From: Lolium rigidum
Taxonomy: Eukaryota > Streptophyta > Magnoliopsida > Poales > Poaceae
Length of the DNA stretch: 64,000 nt
Assembly (NCBI RefSeq): GCF_022539505.1
Contig: NC_061508.1
Location: 259,910,736-259,974,735, forward strand
Direction of reading: 5' to 3'
The notes below the pieces were generated by a model. It was not told the DNA's origin. It did no database searches and saw only the letters and a program-made list of their open reading frames with translations. Of the stretch, positions 35,001 to 46,128 are shown one piece after another. Positions within the stretch are counted from its first letter, which is position 1. The number at the start of each line of letters is the position of its first letter. Made by a program: the position numbers and the translations under genes.

Positions 35001-38000
35001 AGGGTTAGGGTTAAGGTTAATTAATTAGGGTTTAGGGTCTAGGGTTTAGGGTTTAGGGTTTCGGGTTTGGGGTTTAGTGTTTAATTATGGTTTAGGGTCT
35101 AGGGTTAGGGTTTAGGGTTGGGTTTAGGGTTTAGGGTTTAGGGTGTAGTGTTTAGGGTTTAGGGTCTAGTGTTTAGGGTGTTTAGGGTGTACGTTTAGGG
35201 TATAATTAGGGATTAGGGGGTTTAAGGTTTAGGGATCATCGATCGAGTGCACACACACATTATTAGAGGCACCCGCGCCTTTGCACATAAAGTGCATGCG
35301 TATATATAAGTGTGTTTTTTGGCCACCAACGATATATATATATAGATCGAGAGAGAAAGATTGAAATATATATATTTATCCCCAAGAATATGTTCATATA
35401 TATATTGAAATATATGCACAAATGATATGTGCAAGGTATGCCATGCGCGCATGCACACTAATTGTATATATATTATGAGGCAACTTAATCAAATGTGTTT
35501 TCATTCGAGAGAACTTGTCAAGATTCAACAAGTTAATTAATTTATTAGCGCTAATTAGTTGGTCGCCTGCTTGATGCGCAATTTAGTGTCGTTGGCCTAT
35601 ATATATAGGGTTTAATTAGGGTTTAGGGTTTAGGATTAGCTAGCTAGGGTTTTAGGGTTAGGGTTAGGGTTAAGGTTAATTAATTAGGGTTTAGGGTCTA
35701 GGGTTTAGGGTTTAGGGTTTCGGGTTTGGGGTTTAGTGTTTAATTAGGGTTTAGGGTCTAGGGTTAGGGTTTAGGGTTTAGGGTGTAGTGTTTAGGGTTT
35801 AGGGTCTAGGGTTTAGGGTTTAGTGTTTAGGGTGTTTAGGGTGTACGTTTAGGGTATAATTAGGGATTAGGGATTAGGGTTTTAGGGTTTAAGGTTTAGG
35901 GATCATCGATCGAGTGCACACACACATTATTAGAGGCACCCGCGCCTTTGAGCATAAAGTGCATGCGTATATATAAGTGTGTTTTTTGGCCACCAACGAT
36001 ATATATATAGATCGAGAGAGAAAGATTGAAATATATATATTTATCCCCAAGAATATGTTCAGATATATATTGAAATATATGCACGAATGATATGTGCAAG
36101 GTATGTCATGCGCGCATGCACACTAATTGTATATATATTACGAGGCAACTTAATCAAATGTGTTTTCATTCGAGAGAACTTGTCAAGATTCAACAAAGTT
36201 AATTAATTTATTAGCGCTAATTAGTTGGTCGCCTGCTTGATGCGCAATTTAGTGTCGTTGGCCTATATATATATGTAAGGTTTAATTAGGGTTTAGGGTT
36301 TAGGATTAGCTAGCTAGGGTTTTAGGGTTAGGGTTAGGCTTAAGGTTAATTAATTAGGGTTTAGGGTCTAGGGTTTAGGGTTTAGGGTTTGGGGTTTAGT
36401 GTTTAATTAGGGTTTAGGGTCTAGGGTTAGGGTTTAGGGTTTAGGGTGTAGTGTTTAGGGTTTAGGGTCTAGGGTTTAGGGTTTAGTGTTTAGGGTGTTT
36501 AGGGTGTACATTTAGGGTATAATTAGGGATTAGGGTTTTAGGGTTTAAGGTTTAGGGATCATCGATCGAGTGCACACACACATTATTAGAGGCACCCGCG
36601 CCTTTGCGCATAAAGTGCATGCGTATATATAAGTGTGTTTTTTGGCCACCAACGATATATATATAGATCGAGAGAGAAAGATTGAAATATATATATTTAT
36701 CCCCAAGAATATGTTCTGATATATATTGAAATATATGCACAAATGATATGTGCAAGGTATGCCATGCGCGCATGCACACTAATTGTATATATATTATGAG
36801 GCAACTTAATCAAATGTGTTTTCATTCGAGAGAACTTGTCAAGATTCAAGTTAATTAATTTAGCAGCGCTAATTAGTTGGTCGCCCGCTTGATGCGCAAT
36901 TTAGTGTCGTTGGCCATATATATATGTAGGGTTTAATTAGGGTTTAGGATTTAGGATTAGCTAGCTAGGGTTTTAGGGGTAGGGTTAGGGTTAAGGTTAA
37001 TTAATTATGGTTTAGGGTTTAGGGTTTAGGGTTTAGGGTTTAGGGTTTGGGGTTTGGGGTTTGGGGTTTAGGGTTTAGGGTCTAGGGTTTAGTGTTTAGG
37101 GTGTTTAGGGTGTACGTTTAAGGTATAATTAGGGATCATGGATTAGGGTTTTAGGGTCTAAGGTTTAGGGATCATCGATCGAGCTAGTGCACGTACACAT
37201 TATTAGAGGCACCCGCGCCTTTGCGCATAAAGTGCATGCGTATATATATAATAAGTGTGTTTCTTGGCCACCAACGATATGTATAGATCGAGAGAGAGTT
37301 GATATATATATATATATCCCCAAGAATATGTTCGGATATATATTGAGATATATATATGCACGAATGATATGTCCATGGTATGCCATGCGCGCATGCACAC
37401 TAATTGTATATATATTATGAGGCAACTTAATCAAATGTGTTTTCATTCGAGAGAACTTGTCAAGATTCAAGTTAATTAATTTATCAGCGCTAATTATTTG
37501 GTCGCCTTCTTGATGCGCAATTAAGTGTCGTTGGCCTATATATATGTAGTGTTTAATTAGGGTTTAGGTTTTAGGGTTAGCTAGCTAGGGTTTTAGGGTT
37601 AGGGTTAGGGACTTAGGGTTAATTAGGGTTTAGGGTCTAGGGTTTAGGGTTTAGGGTTTAGGGTTTAGTACGTGTTTAGGGTTTAGGGTCTAGGGTTAGG
37701 GTTTAGGGTTTAGTGTTTAGGGTTTAGGGTTTAAGGTCTAGGGTTTAGGGTTTAGTGTTTAGGGTGTTTAGGGTGTACGGTTAGGGTATAATTAGGGATT
37801 AGGGTTTTAGGGTTTAAGGTTTAGGGATCATCGATCGAGTGCACACACACATTAGTTATTAGAGGCACCCACGCCTTTGCGCATAAAGTGCATGCGTATA
37901 TATATATAAGTAAGTTTCTTGGCCACCAAAGATATATAGATCTAGAGAGAGATTGAAATATATTTAGGGTTTATGGTTTAGGGTTTAGGGTTCGGGGTCA

Positions 38001-38430
38001 AGGGTTGGGGTTTAGGGTTTAGGGTCTAGTGTTTAGGGTTTAGGGTATATGGAGTAGTGTTTAGGGTTTAGGGTCTAGGGTTTAGTGTTTAGGGTGTTTA
38101 GGGTGTATGTTTAGGGTATAATTAGGGATTAGGGTTTTAGGGTTTAAGGTTTAGGGATCATCGATCGAGTGCACACACACATTATTAGAGGCACCCGCGC
38201 CTTTGCGCATAAAGTGCATGCGTATATATATAAGTGTGTTTCTTGTCCACCAACGATATATAGATCGAGAGATAGAGATTGAAATCCCCAAGAATATGTT
38301 CAAATATACGCACACACACATGAATTATTAGAGGCACCCGCGCCTTTGCGCATAAAGTGCATGCATATGTGTGTTGTTCTGGCCACCAACGATAGATCGA
38401 GAGAGATAGATAGATTGAAATCCCCAAGAA
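32018..38430. repeat. Higher-order tandem array with telomere-like TTTAGGG blocks, ~660-bp period
   Basis: A marker CGATCGAGTGCACACACA recurs at 32766, 33206, 33909, 34576, 35240, 35907, 36563, 37176 (variant), 37832 and 38162, with an earlier variant near 32020. Most spacings are 613-703 bp; the first and last are shorter. Each full unit has about 400 bp of AT-rich unique DNA (TATATA tracts, GGCCACCAACGATATA, CAACTTAATCAAATGTG, TTGGTCGCCTGCTTGATGCG) followed by 150-300 bp of TTTAGGG/TTAGGG-type repeats on the plus strand. The short minus-strand frames repeated in every unit follow the repeat and are not treated as genes. Confidence 0.93.
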
Positions 38431-38880
38431 TTAGAGGACCCCTTGCACAAGTGTTGGCCATCTATATATAATATGAATCCCAATAATGTTCATACATGAT
38501 AGGGCATATGTGTGAAGCAATTTTTTTCGAGAACTTGTAAAGATTCAAATTTATCGGTGCTAATGGAAACTAGTGCACATTAGAGGACCCCCTCTTACAC
38601 GTGTTGGCCATCTATGTATAGTTTGAATCCAAATAATGTTCATACATGATAGGCTATATGTGAATCAATTTTTTCTTCCAAGAACTTGTCAAGATTCAAA
38701 TTTATCGGTGCTAATGGAAACTAGTGCGCACTAGACGAGCCCCTTGCGCAAGTGCTGGCCATTACATATAGTTTAAAACTCAAGAATGTTCATACATGAT
38801 AGGCCATATGTGCAAAGGAATTTTTTTCCCGTGAACTTGTCAAAATTCAAGTTTATCGGTGCAGATGGAAACTAGTCCAA
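38431..38880. repeat. Three ~140-bp imperfect repeats at the edge of the telomere-like array
   Basis: Each carries GTTGGCCATCTA or similar, AATGTTCATACATGATAGG, CAA(G/A)ATTCAAATTTATCGGTG and CTAATGGAAACTAGTG. The motifs are decayed relatives of the 660-bp unit without TTTAGGG blocks. Confidence 0.7.
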
Positions 38881-38968
38881 AAAATTAAATAGAGGTCCAA
38901 GAGAACTAGACAATAACTAATAGGACCTGCAACTTTACAAAAAGGACCCCAAAACATATAGAAGAAAA

Positions 38969-39385
38969 TCAATCGAGTCCTTCTGGACCGCACATCAGAT
39001 CTCTGCTCCGCATCCTTTCCAGCAACTCCGTCGCCGGGGACGCACCACTTGGGACGGTGTCGCCGGTAGTCGCTAGGACGAAGGAGAAGAAGGGCCTCAG
39101 CAACGGCACATTGGCTCTGAGAAGGGCTGCTGAAAGGCCAAGATGTTCACGGGCAAGACGGATGACGCCGTCGTATGTCCCGAGCTTGTGAACGTTAGCA
39201 GCTTGACTTCCCCATTGACCAGATCTGAAGCACTGACCAAAGCAAGCCTCACCGTTAGCGCCATCACCTTGATGGCACCAGATCGGGGTTTGGCCGGCAA
39301 GATCCGCCAGATTCACCGTAGGCCAGATCTGAAGCCGATGATGAGATCCCCGACTCCATTGCGCCATTCTGCTCATGGGAAACAC
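38969..39385 (-). CDS. Uncharacterised open frame, 138 residues
   Basis: An open minus-strand frame in GC-rich DNA; the protein ends LERMRSRDLMCGPEGLD. I recognise no domain. A GA/CT-rich possible leader lies upstream at about 39560-39680, separated by a Stowaway MITE. It could be the first exon of another CACTA gene or a captured fragment. Confidence 0.3.
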   Translation of the reverse strand: MFPMSRMAQWSRGSHHRLQIWPTVNLADLAGQTPIWCHQGDGANGEACFGQCFRSGQWGSQAANVHKLGTYDGVIRLAREHLGLSAALLRANVPLLRPFFSFVLATTGDTVPSGASPATELLERMRSRDLMCGPEGLD

Positions 39386-39412
39386 TCGGATCTAAGCTTA
39401 CAACAACATGAA

Positions 39413-39540
39413 CTCCCTCGGATCCAAATTAACTGACTCAACTTTGCTTATCTAAATATGGATGTATCCACACATGTTTTTACTCGAGATACATACACGT
39501 CTAAGGAAAGTTGAATCAATTAATTTCGTTCGGAGGGTGT
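39413..39540. mobile_element. Stowaway-type MITE
   Basis: Inverted arms CTCCCTCGGATCCAAATTAA and TTAATTTCGTTCGGAGGG around a core with ATGGATGTATCC and GATACATACACG. Confidence 0.7.
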
Positions 39541-39990
39541 ACGATATACAGAGAGAAGTCGGCCTCGTCTCCGGCCGGCGAGGCTGCCGGAGAGAAGGGG
39601 AGAGGAGCCGGGGGAGTGGGAGAGACTCGAGAGAGAAAGAGAAGAGGAAGAAATGAGAGCTCCCTGGGGAAGAACATTATTTTTGTCGTTCTGCTCGTAG
39701 CTTGAAACTGAAAATTTAGGCCGCGCGCCAAATCATCCCGCCGCATCCATTCGAAAATCCCGTGACCAGTTTTACCCTTTTAACCCTGGTCCGGAAGCTA
39801 CAACCCACCGACCATGGAGGGATCATTCGGTAACAATGAAATATCTTGCCTAGATCCCGAACCCTCCCCACAGTGCCCACACCCACCCACCAACCATTCG
39901 CCCCATTAGCTCAAAAATACTCTCACACGCCAAAGCTCTGACTCTCTACAGTACTAGATCTGCTTCGCCGCCGGCATAATCCTCCACAGC
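39541..39990. promoter_or_regulatory. Candidate divergent promoter region inside the CACTA
   Basis: On the left, CT-rich leader-like DNA reads to the minus strand (about 39680-39560). On the right, DNA reading to the plus strand leads into GC-rich exon-like sequence from about 39950. Divergent transcription is an inference. Confidence 0.3.
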
Positions 39991-40042
39991 GTAGCCTTGA
40001 TCGTGTTGGCTGTCCACCCACCTGATCCGCTCCCCCGCTGCC

Positions 40043-40140
40043 CTCGCCACCGACGGATCTGCTTCACCGCCGACCTCGCCACCGACGGATATGCTTCACC
40101 GCCGACCTCGCCACCGACGGATCTGCTTCACCGCCGACCT
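40043..40140. repeat. Three 32-bp tandem repeats (GACCTCGCCACCGACGG type)
   Basis: Successive copies contain CTCGCCACCGACGGATCTGC. The period is not a multiple of three and frames on both strands overlap here, so I treat it as leader or spacer rather than coding. Confidence 0.7.
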
Positions 40141-41159
40141 CATCCACAGCGTAGCAATCAACGCCTTTCCTGTCGACGCACCGGATCCTCTCCAACGGAA
40201 CCGTGTCTACTTCACCGCCCCCCCTCCACGAAGCCGATCTATTCCACCGACTACCTCGGCGCGGTGGCTGTATCAACTTCACCGAATCCCTTGCCGGCCC
40301 AACCGGATCCGCTTCACTAACGCCCGCTTCTACCGAAACAGGGGTCGACTCATCGTCTCCCGCGTTCGCCGCCGCTGGAATGCAAGTTGCCGCCCCCGTC
40401 CACCCCGCCGCAGCTTGGTTAGTACGCTGGCCCGTTAGATCGCGGTGTTTCTTTAGCCATGTTTTGTGTAGTTATTTGCGGATCTCATATGCCATTAAAT
40501 TTCTTGATGTGTTACTTCGCATGAAGTTCGTTTAAATATTGTACGAGTACCAAAGCATTATCCGGTCGCTACCATCCTGTTCATTCTACTGACACCTGTG
40601 TGCATCCACATATTTATAGGGGACCCATTCATTTGCTGCCAACTGTTTTTGTACTACATGCTATTCCTTTTATAGTCATGCTACGGGCATTTCCAATCTG
40701 GTTGTTCTTATACCACGTCATTAGCTCACCGCTAGCCGCTAGCTGTTTTCTCGTGTCTGCTATTCTTTTACTGCTTTTATAATCATGCTATGTGCATTTC
40801 CAATCTGCTTGCTCTTATACCTCGTCTTTAGCTTATAGCTATTTTTTTCCATGAATGCTCCTGTCGCACTGCCTTGTATAGTTATTGCTGCGTGCATGTC
40901 TGGTCTTTGTATTATCGTAGACTAACTTGTCAATGTTATTTTTCCTAGGGATTGATCATGTGAACCACTTATTAGAATATCCAACATTAACAGCGGGGGC
41001 GCTAGGGAAGGTTGGAATCTGAGTTCTTGGTTGGTAACTTTGGCAGTTTACTTCCGTTATTATCTATAACCTATATGCATTGTTCCTTATGCAAGAGATA
41101 AACACTTGGAACCCTGCCATAGCAATGCCATCCATGCTTTACTATGTTTCTGCCTATTT

Positions 41160-41164
41160 GATAT
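41160..41164. repeat. Target-site duplication of the CRM-like element (left copy)
   Basis: GATAT; the second copy is at 49949-49953. Confidence 0.95.
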
Positions 41165-42262
41165 TGATGCGGACTAAGTCCTTGGATGTGCTCGATCTTC
41201 ACGGATTTGGATGGGATTCATGGGGGAGGTGGATGAACACGAAGAACGTGGGTGGATGGCGGGGTGGATCGAAGATACAAACGCAACACACACACAACCG
41301 GTTGTTCTTCGTTGGCCCGATACACCAACCCAACGGAATTGCAAGAAAAAGACCCACAAGGAGTAGAATCCCTCACAAAAGGTTGGCAATAGCAATCGAT
41401 AGAGTTCAAAAGAGGAAAAGAGTGCAAATAGATAGAATTGCAAAAGCAAAAGATCCAAAACACTAGAATCCCTAGAATGGAAGAGATCAACCGCCTAGAA
41501 GAGTAGATAACTTCGTAGATTCGTAGATCTAGAAGGGTTTCCCGCGGGAAGGAGCATAGCTCATGTTTTCTCTTACTTCAAGTCTAATCTCAGATCTGAG
41601 CCAACAAGGCTATTTATAGGTGGGGCGAAGAGGTAAGTTACACGCTGAAAAGTGTTGTTGTGCTGAAGTTCGATGGGGCGGAAGTTCCGGTCAACTTGGG
41701 CGGAAGTTCCGGTCAGGGGCGGAAGTTCCGGTCTGGAGGGGCGGAAGTTCCGGTCGGAGCGGAAGTTCCGGCCAAGTTCCGGCCTTGTTCCGGAATTGCG
41801 CCATTGTCCCGCAGTAACATCCAGTATGGTTTTCGTGGACTTTCGGAACTTGGGCGGAACTTGGGCGGAAGTTCCGGTGAGCGGAAGTTCCGGTCCTCTG
41901 GGGCGGAAGTTCCGGCTGGACCATGTTTCCTGGGCGCTGGAAGGCATCATGAGAGCATCTGGCCGGAAGTTCCGGTCCTGGGGGGCGGAAGTTCCGGCCT
42001 GGGCGCTGTAGCTCCATTTTCATCATTTTCAGCTCTCTCTCCATTGGCTTGGTCTCCATGGCTTGTGTCTTGGTCGATGTACCTGATTGAACATAGGGTA
42101 GTGGCATGAAGTACCAAGCCATCCAAAGGGGTGTCAAAAGCATACGTGGAGAGGAGCGAATTCACCTCTTGGTGTAGGGCTTGGGCTCGAGCTCGTGTCA
42201 TTGGACCACAAGGAGGGCTTGTCGGTCTTGATGTAGTATCGACCTTGGGTAGGGCTACATCA
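41165..42262 (-). repeat. 3' LTR of the CRM-like element
   Basis: Starts TGATGCGGAC and ends GGGCTACATCA on the plus strand. It contains about ten copies of GGAAGTTCCGG between 41680 and 42000. The pol frame enters it from 42262 and stops at 41947. Gly/Ser-rich frames on the plus strand here are by-products of the repeated motif. Confidence 0.95.
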
Positions 42263-45200
42263 TCTCCCCCCCCTTGGGAAAGAGTCGTCCTCGACTCTAA
42301 CGTCTCTTCATCTTCATGGTATGGCGAGAGGTCGGACACATTGAATGTGTTGCTCACCAAGTACTTGGATGTTGGTATGTCGATGACGTAGGCGTTGTCG
42401 TTGATTCGCTTGAGGACCTTGAAGGGACCATCGCCTCGGGGCTTGAGCTTGGAGTTTCTTTCTTGAGGGAAACGGTCCTTGCGAAGATGTAACCACACTA
42501 GGTCTCCTTCATTGAATATTCGTGCCTTTTTCTTCATGTTGAGGCGTGTTGTTTGACGAAGAACTTGTTGCTCGATTGTTGCCCTTGTATCTTCATGTAG
42601 CTTCTTCATGTATTGTGCTCGCTTGTCGATGTCCATGTTTACTTGCTCATGTAGCGGCAGAGGAAGGAGGTCAATCGCCGTAGGAGGCTCAAAGCCATAG
42701 ACAACCATGAACAGGCTTCTCATTATCGTAGTGTGCTTGGCGCGGTTGTAGGCAAACTCCGCATGCGGGATGCAATCTTCCCATGACTTCAAATTCTTCT
42801 TGACAAGGACTCGTAGTAGTGTGGAGAGGCTTCGATTCACCACTTCGGTTTGCCCATCGGTTTGTGGGTGTGAGGATGAGGAGAACAAAAGCTTGACGTT
42901 GAACTTGGCCATTAGTGTCTTCCAAAGGTAACTCATGAACTTGACATCTCGATCCGACACAATGCTTCGTGGTACACCATGGAGTCTCACAATTTCCCTA
43001 AAAAACAAGGAGGCAAGGTGTGAAGCATCATCCGTTCGGGAGCATGGAATGAAATGAGCCATTTTAGAGAATCGATCAACCACTACAAAAATTGAATCAT
43101 GACCATATTTGGTTCTAGGCAATCCTAGCACAAAATCCATACTAATGTCGGACCAAGGAGCATGAGGAATAGGCAATGGTGTATAAAGACCATAGGGGTT
43201 GGAAGTTGACTTAGCTTGTAAGCATGTTGTACACCGTCGGCAAAGGCGCTCCACCTCGCGCTTCATTCTTGGCCAATAATAGTGAGTGGAGAGCATGGGA
43301 TATGTCTTGTCTCGTCCAAAGTGTCCCATAAGACCACCACCATGCGATTCTTGTAAGAGCAAAAGGCGAAGCGAAGACATGGGAATACAAAGTTTGTTGC
43401 CCTTGAACAAGAATCCTTGGTGCAAATAGAAATCATCGATGCCCTTCTCACTAGAACACTTTGCAAAGATTGGGCCAAAGAAAGTATCTGAAGCATATAA
43501 ATCTTTGATTTCATCAAGACCCAAAACACTAATATCCAAACGAGTGAGTAAGAGGGTGAGTTTGCGGGAAAGAGCATCCGCCACAACATTGTCCTTGCCC
43601 TTCTTGTATTTGATTACATATGGAAAGGACTCAATGAACTCAACCCACTTTGCATGTCTTTTGTTCAAATTGTGTTGACTTTTCAAATATTTCAAGGACT
43701 CATGGTCGGAGTGGATAATAAACTCTTTTGGCCAAAGATAGTGTTGCCAAACTTCAAGAACACGAACCAAAGCATAAAGTTCCTTGTCATATATAGGATA
43801 GTTGAGGCGTGCGCCATCCAACTTCTCGCTATAGTATGCCACGGGTTTTCCATCTTGCATAAGCACTCCACCAATACCGAGTCCACTCGCATCACATTCA
43901 TTCTCAAAAGTTTTGGAAAAGTTCGGAAGAACAAGGAGTGGTGCCTCGGTAAGTCTCTTTTTCAACTCATCAAAAGCTTTTTGTTGTGCCTTGCCCCACA
44001 CAAATGGAACATTCTTTTTCGTAAGCTCATTCAAAGGGCAAGCAATGGTGCTAAAATCTTTCACAAAGCGGCGGTAGAAACCGGCAAGTCCATGAAAACT
44101 TCGAACTTGACCAACATTGGTAGGAGTGGGCCAATTGTGGATGGCCTCAACCTTGGAAGAATCAACTTCAATATCATTAGCGGAAACCACAAATCCAAGA
44201 AATACCAACTTGTTTTGAGCAAAGGTGCACTTTGGAAGATTTGCATAAATCTTTTCATGACGCAAGATGCACAAGACTTCTCTCACATGTTGCACATGGT
44301 CCTCGAGATTTTTGCTATAAATGAGAATATCATCGAAATAGACAACCACACTCTTGCCAATGAGAGGTCGCAAGATGTGATTCATGAGTCGCATGAAAGT
44401 AGATGGAGCATTTGAAAGACCAAATGGCATGACAAGCCATTCATAGAGACCAAGTTTGGTCTTGAATGCCGTCTTCCATTCATCACCTATTGCCATGCGG
44501 ATTTGGTGGTAGCCACTACGCAAATCAATCTTAGAGAAAATCGTGGCACCGCTCAATTCATCAAGCATGTCATCTAAACGCGGAATGGGATGGCGGTAAC
44601 GAACGGTAATGGCATTGATGGGGCGACAATCCATACACATTCGTTGCGTCTCATCCGGTTTAGGAACAAGAATCACGGGAACCGCACAAGGGCTTAAGCT
44701 TTCACGAACATAGCCTTTTTCGAGGAGGTCTTGTATTTGTCGTTGGATCTCCTTTGTGTCTTCGGGGTTGGTGCGGTAGGCGGCGCGGTTTGGTAGAGGA
44801 GCGCCGGGTATGAGGTCGATGCGGTGCTCAATCCCTCGAAGCGGTGGTAGTCCATGAGGAAGCTCGTCGGGGAAGACATCTTGGAACTCCTTCAAAAGAG
44901 ACAACAAAGACGAAGGAAGTGTTGTTAAGTTGTTAGTCTCCGAAGATGGCCCCTTGCAAATGAGCACGTAGTGCAATATGGTGGATGGGTTGTGGTGCAA
45001 TTCTCTCATCTCACTCTTGGTAGCTATGAGGACACTCTTCATCTCACTCGTATATGGCTTGTGGCGCTCACTTTCATGTTGGTGGGTCACTCTCTCACCA
45101 CTCATCTCACTAGTGATGGTAGCTTCCTTAGCCCTCGCTAGAGCCTTTGCATTGTCCGCAATTACTTGGCTAGGAGTCATTGGGCGTAGGATGAACGTCT

Positions 45201-46119
45201 TGTTGCCGACCTTGAAGCTATAGGCATTTGTGTAGCCATCATGGCTTGCTCTTTTGTCATATTGCCAAGGGCGACCAAGTAGCATGTGGCACACCGTCAT
45301 GGGCACTACATCACAATCAACGGTGTCTTCATAGGCACCAATCTTGAAGGATACGGAGACGGTGTGTTGTATCTTGACATTTCCATTGTCACTTAGCCAT
45401 TGCACATGGTAAGGGTGGGGGTGTTTCCGGAGTGTGAGGTTGAGCTTGGAGCATAGTTCGGTGCTTGCAAGATTGTGGCAACTTCCTCCATCGATGATAA
45501 CCTTTATTGACTTGCCATTGATTCCGGCTCTTGTTTGGAAGATGTTGCACCTTTGATCTTCATTGGGAAGTGCATGGGTTGTCAAGACTTTGGTCACCAC
45601 AAGGGATGGGCTTGCATCATGCACACATAGAACTTGCTCTTGGTCTTCCAAGTCATCATCTTCATGATTGGTTGCGGCTTGTACCAAGGCTTCATATTCA
45701 CCTTCACTCAAGTACTCCACATCTCCATCATCTCGAGTTATCATAACTCTTGTGTTCTTGCATTCAAAGGATTTATGTCCTTGAGCCCCACACTTGAAGC
45801 AAGTGATGTTACTAGATCCCGTGGAAGCTTTGAAGGACATAGTTGATTGATCCGGCTTGAAGCTTGTTGTCTTGAAGGCATTCTTAATTTGCTTAGGAGG
45901 ATCCTTGGGAGCCATAGCACTTGTGTTCTTGATGCTTGAGGAGGTATTTTTTGCATTTCTTGCGGCGAAGAAGTACTTTGTTTTTGCACTTGCTATGTCT
46001 TCTCGCACTTGGCGCTCGGCTCTTGTAGCTTGATGAAGCAATTCAACCATGTTGGTGTAAGGCAAGAACTCCACTATCCTCTTGACGGGAATGTTCAATC
46101 CATTCAAGAATCTTGCCAT
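41947..46119 (-). CDS. pol: Pol of the CRM-like element (gag C-terminus, protease, RT, RNase H, integrase)
   Basis: 1,390 residues from ATG 46119. A CCHC zinc knuckle [14 protein letters not shown] lies at 107-120. A protease motif [12 protein letters not shown] lies near 206-216, with Gly where many have Ser. RT has IDLRSGYHQ (Asp 532) and YFDD (Asp 596-597). RNase H has Asp743, Glu780, Asp805 and Asp848. Integrase has Cys963/Cys966 and a complete Asp995, Asp1056, Glu1092 triad with D-35-E spacing. After the SH3-like part come GPMTRARA and a tail encoded by the LTR (from about residue 1286). No internal stop or frameshift is seen. Translation from this ATG is not expected in nature: it is the same frame as gag, separated by one stop codon. 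Confidence 0.92.
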   Translation of the reverse strand: MARFLNGLNIPVKRIVEFLPYTNMVELLHQATRAERQVREDIASAKTKYFFAARNAKNTSSSIKNTSAMAPKDPPKQIKNAFKTTSFKPDQSTMSFKASTGSSNITCFKCGAQGHKSFECKNTRVMITRDDGDVEYLSEGEYEALVQAATNHEDDDLEDQEQVLCVHDASPSLVVTKVLTTHALPNEDQRCNIFQTRAGINGKSIKVIIDGGSCHNLASTELCSKLNLTLRKHPHPYHVQWLSDNGNVKIQHTVSVSFKIGAYEDTVDCDVVPMTVCHMLLGRPWQYDKRASHDGYTNAYSFKVGNKTFILRPMTPSQVIADNAKALARAKEATITSEMSGERVTHQHESERHKPYTSEMKSVLIATKSEMRELHHNPSTILHYVLICKGPSSETNNLTTLPSSLLSLLKEFQDVFPDELPHGLPPLRGIEHRIDLIPGAPLPNRAAYRTNPEDTKEIQRQIQDLLEKGYVRESLSPCAVPVILVPKPDETQRMCMDCRPINAITVRYRHPIPRLDDMLDELSGATIFSKIDLRSGYHQIRMAIGDEWKTAFKTKLGLYEWLVMPFGLSNAPSTFMRLMNHILRPLIGKSVVVYFDDILIYSKNLEDHVQHVREVLCILRHEKIYANLPKCTFAQNKLVFLGFVVSANDIEVDSSKVEAIHNWPTPTNVGQVRSFHGLAGFYRRFVKDFSTIACPLNELTKKNVPFVWGKAQQKAFDELKKRLTEAPLLVLPNFSKTFENECDASGLGIGGVLMQDGKPVAYYSEKLDGARLNYPIYDKELYALVRVLEVWQHYLWPKEFIIHSDHESLKYLKSQHNLNKRHAKWVEFIESFPYVIKYKKGKDNVVADALSRKLTLLLTRLDISVLGLDEIKDLYASDTFFGPIFAKCSSEKGIDDFYLHQGFLFKGNKLCIPMSSLRLLLLQESHGGGLMGHFGRDKTYPMLSTHYYWPRMKREVERLCRRCTTCLQAKSTSNPYGLYTPLPIPHAPWSDISMDFVLGLPRTKYGHDSIFVVVDRFSKMAHFIPCSRTDDASHLASLFFREIVRLHGVPRSIVSDRDVKFMSYLWKTLMAKFNVKLLFSSSSHPQTDGQTEVVNRSLSTLLRVLVKKNLKSWEDCIPHAEFAYNRAKHTTIMRSLFMVVYGFEPPTAIDLLPLPLHEQVNMDIDKRAQYMKKLHEDTRATIEQQVLRQTTRLNMKKKARIFNEGDLVWLHLRKDRFPQERNSKLKPRGDGPFKVLKRINDNAYVIDIPTSKYLVSNTFNVSDLSPYHEDEETLESRTTLSQGGGDDVALPKVDTTSRPTSPPCGPMTRARAQALHQEVNSLLSTYAFDTPLDGLVLHATTLCSIRYIDQDTSHGDQANGERAENDENGATAPRPELPPPRTGTSGQMLS
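42263..42275 (-). promoter_or_regulatory. Polypurine tract of the CRM-like element
   Basis: AAGGGGGGGGAGA on the minus strand, abutting the 3' LTR. Confidence 0.9.
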
Positions 46120-46128
46120 TGTTTGCTC

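Noticed and set aside
32521..38160. True chromosome end
   Set aside because: TTTAGGG blocks are short, degenerate and separated by unique DNA, with transposon sequence on both sides.
32018..38430. Many short minus-strand ORFs with IYIYIVGGQ-type peptides in each unit
   Set aside because: They follow the 660-bp repeat and AT tracts; frames break between units and have no start or domain support.
32018..38430. CRISPR-like array
   Set aside because: Units are ~660 bp with internal low-complexity blocks in a plant genome; not short direct repeats with unique spacers.
40043..40438. Arg/Pro-rich ORFs in the 32-bp repeat region
   Set aside because: The period is not divisible by three and several frames are open on both strands; GC composition explains them.
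41680..42000. Heat-shock elements
   Set aside because: The motif has GAA and TTC separated by one base, not two as in the nGAAnnTTCn rule.
41620..42109. Plus-strand Gly/Ser-rich ORFs in the CRM-like LTR
   Set aside because: Translation of the repeated GGAAGTTCCGG motif; antisense to the real pol extension.
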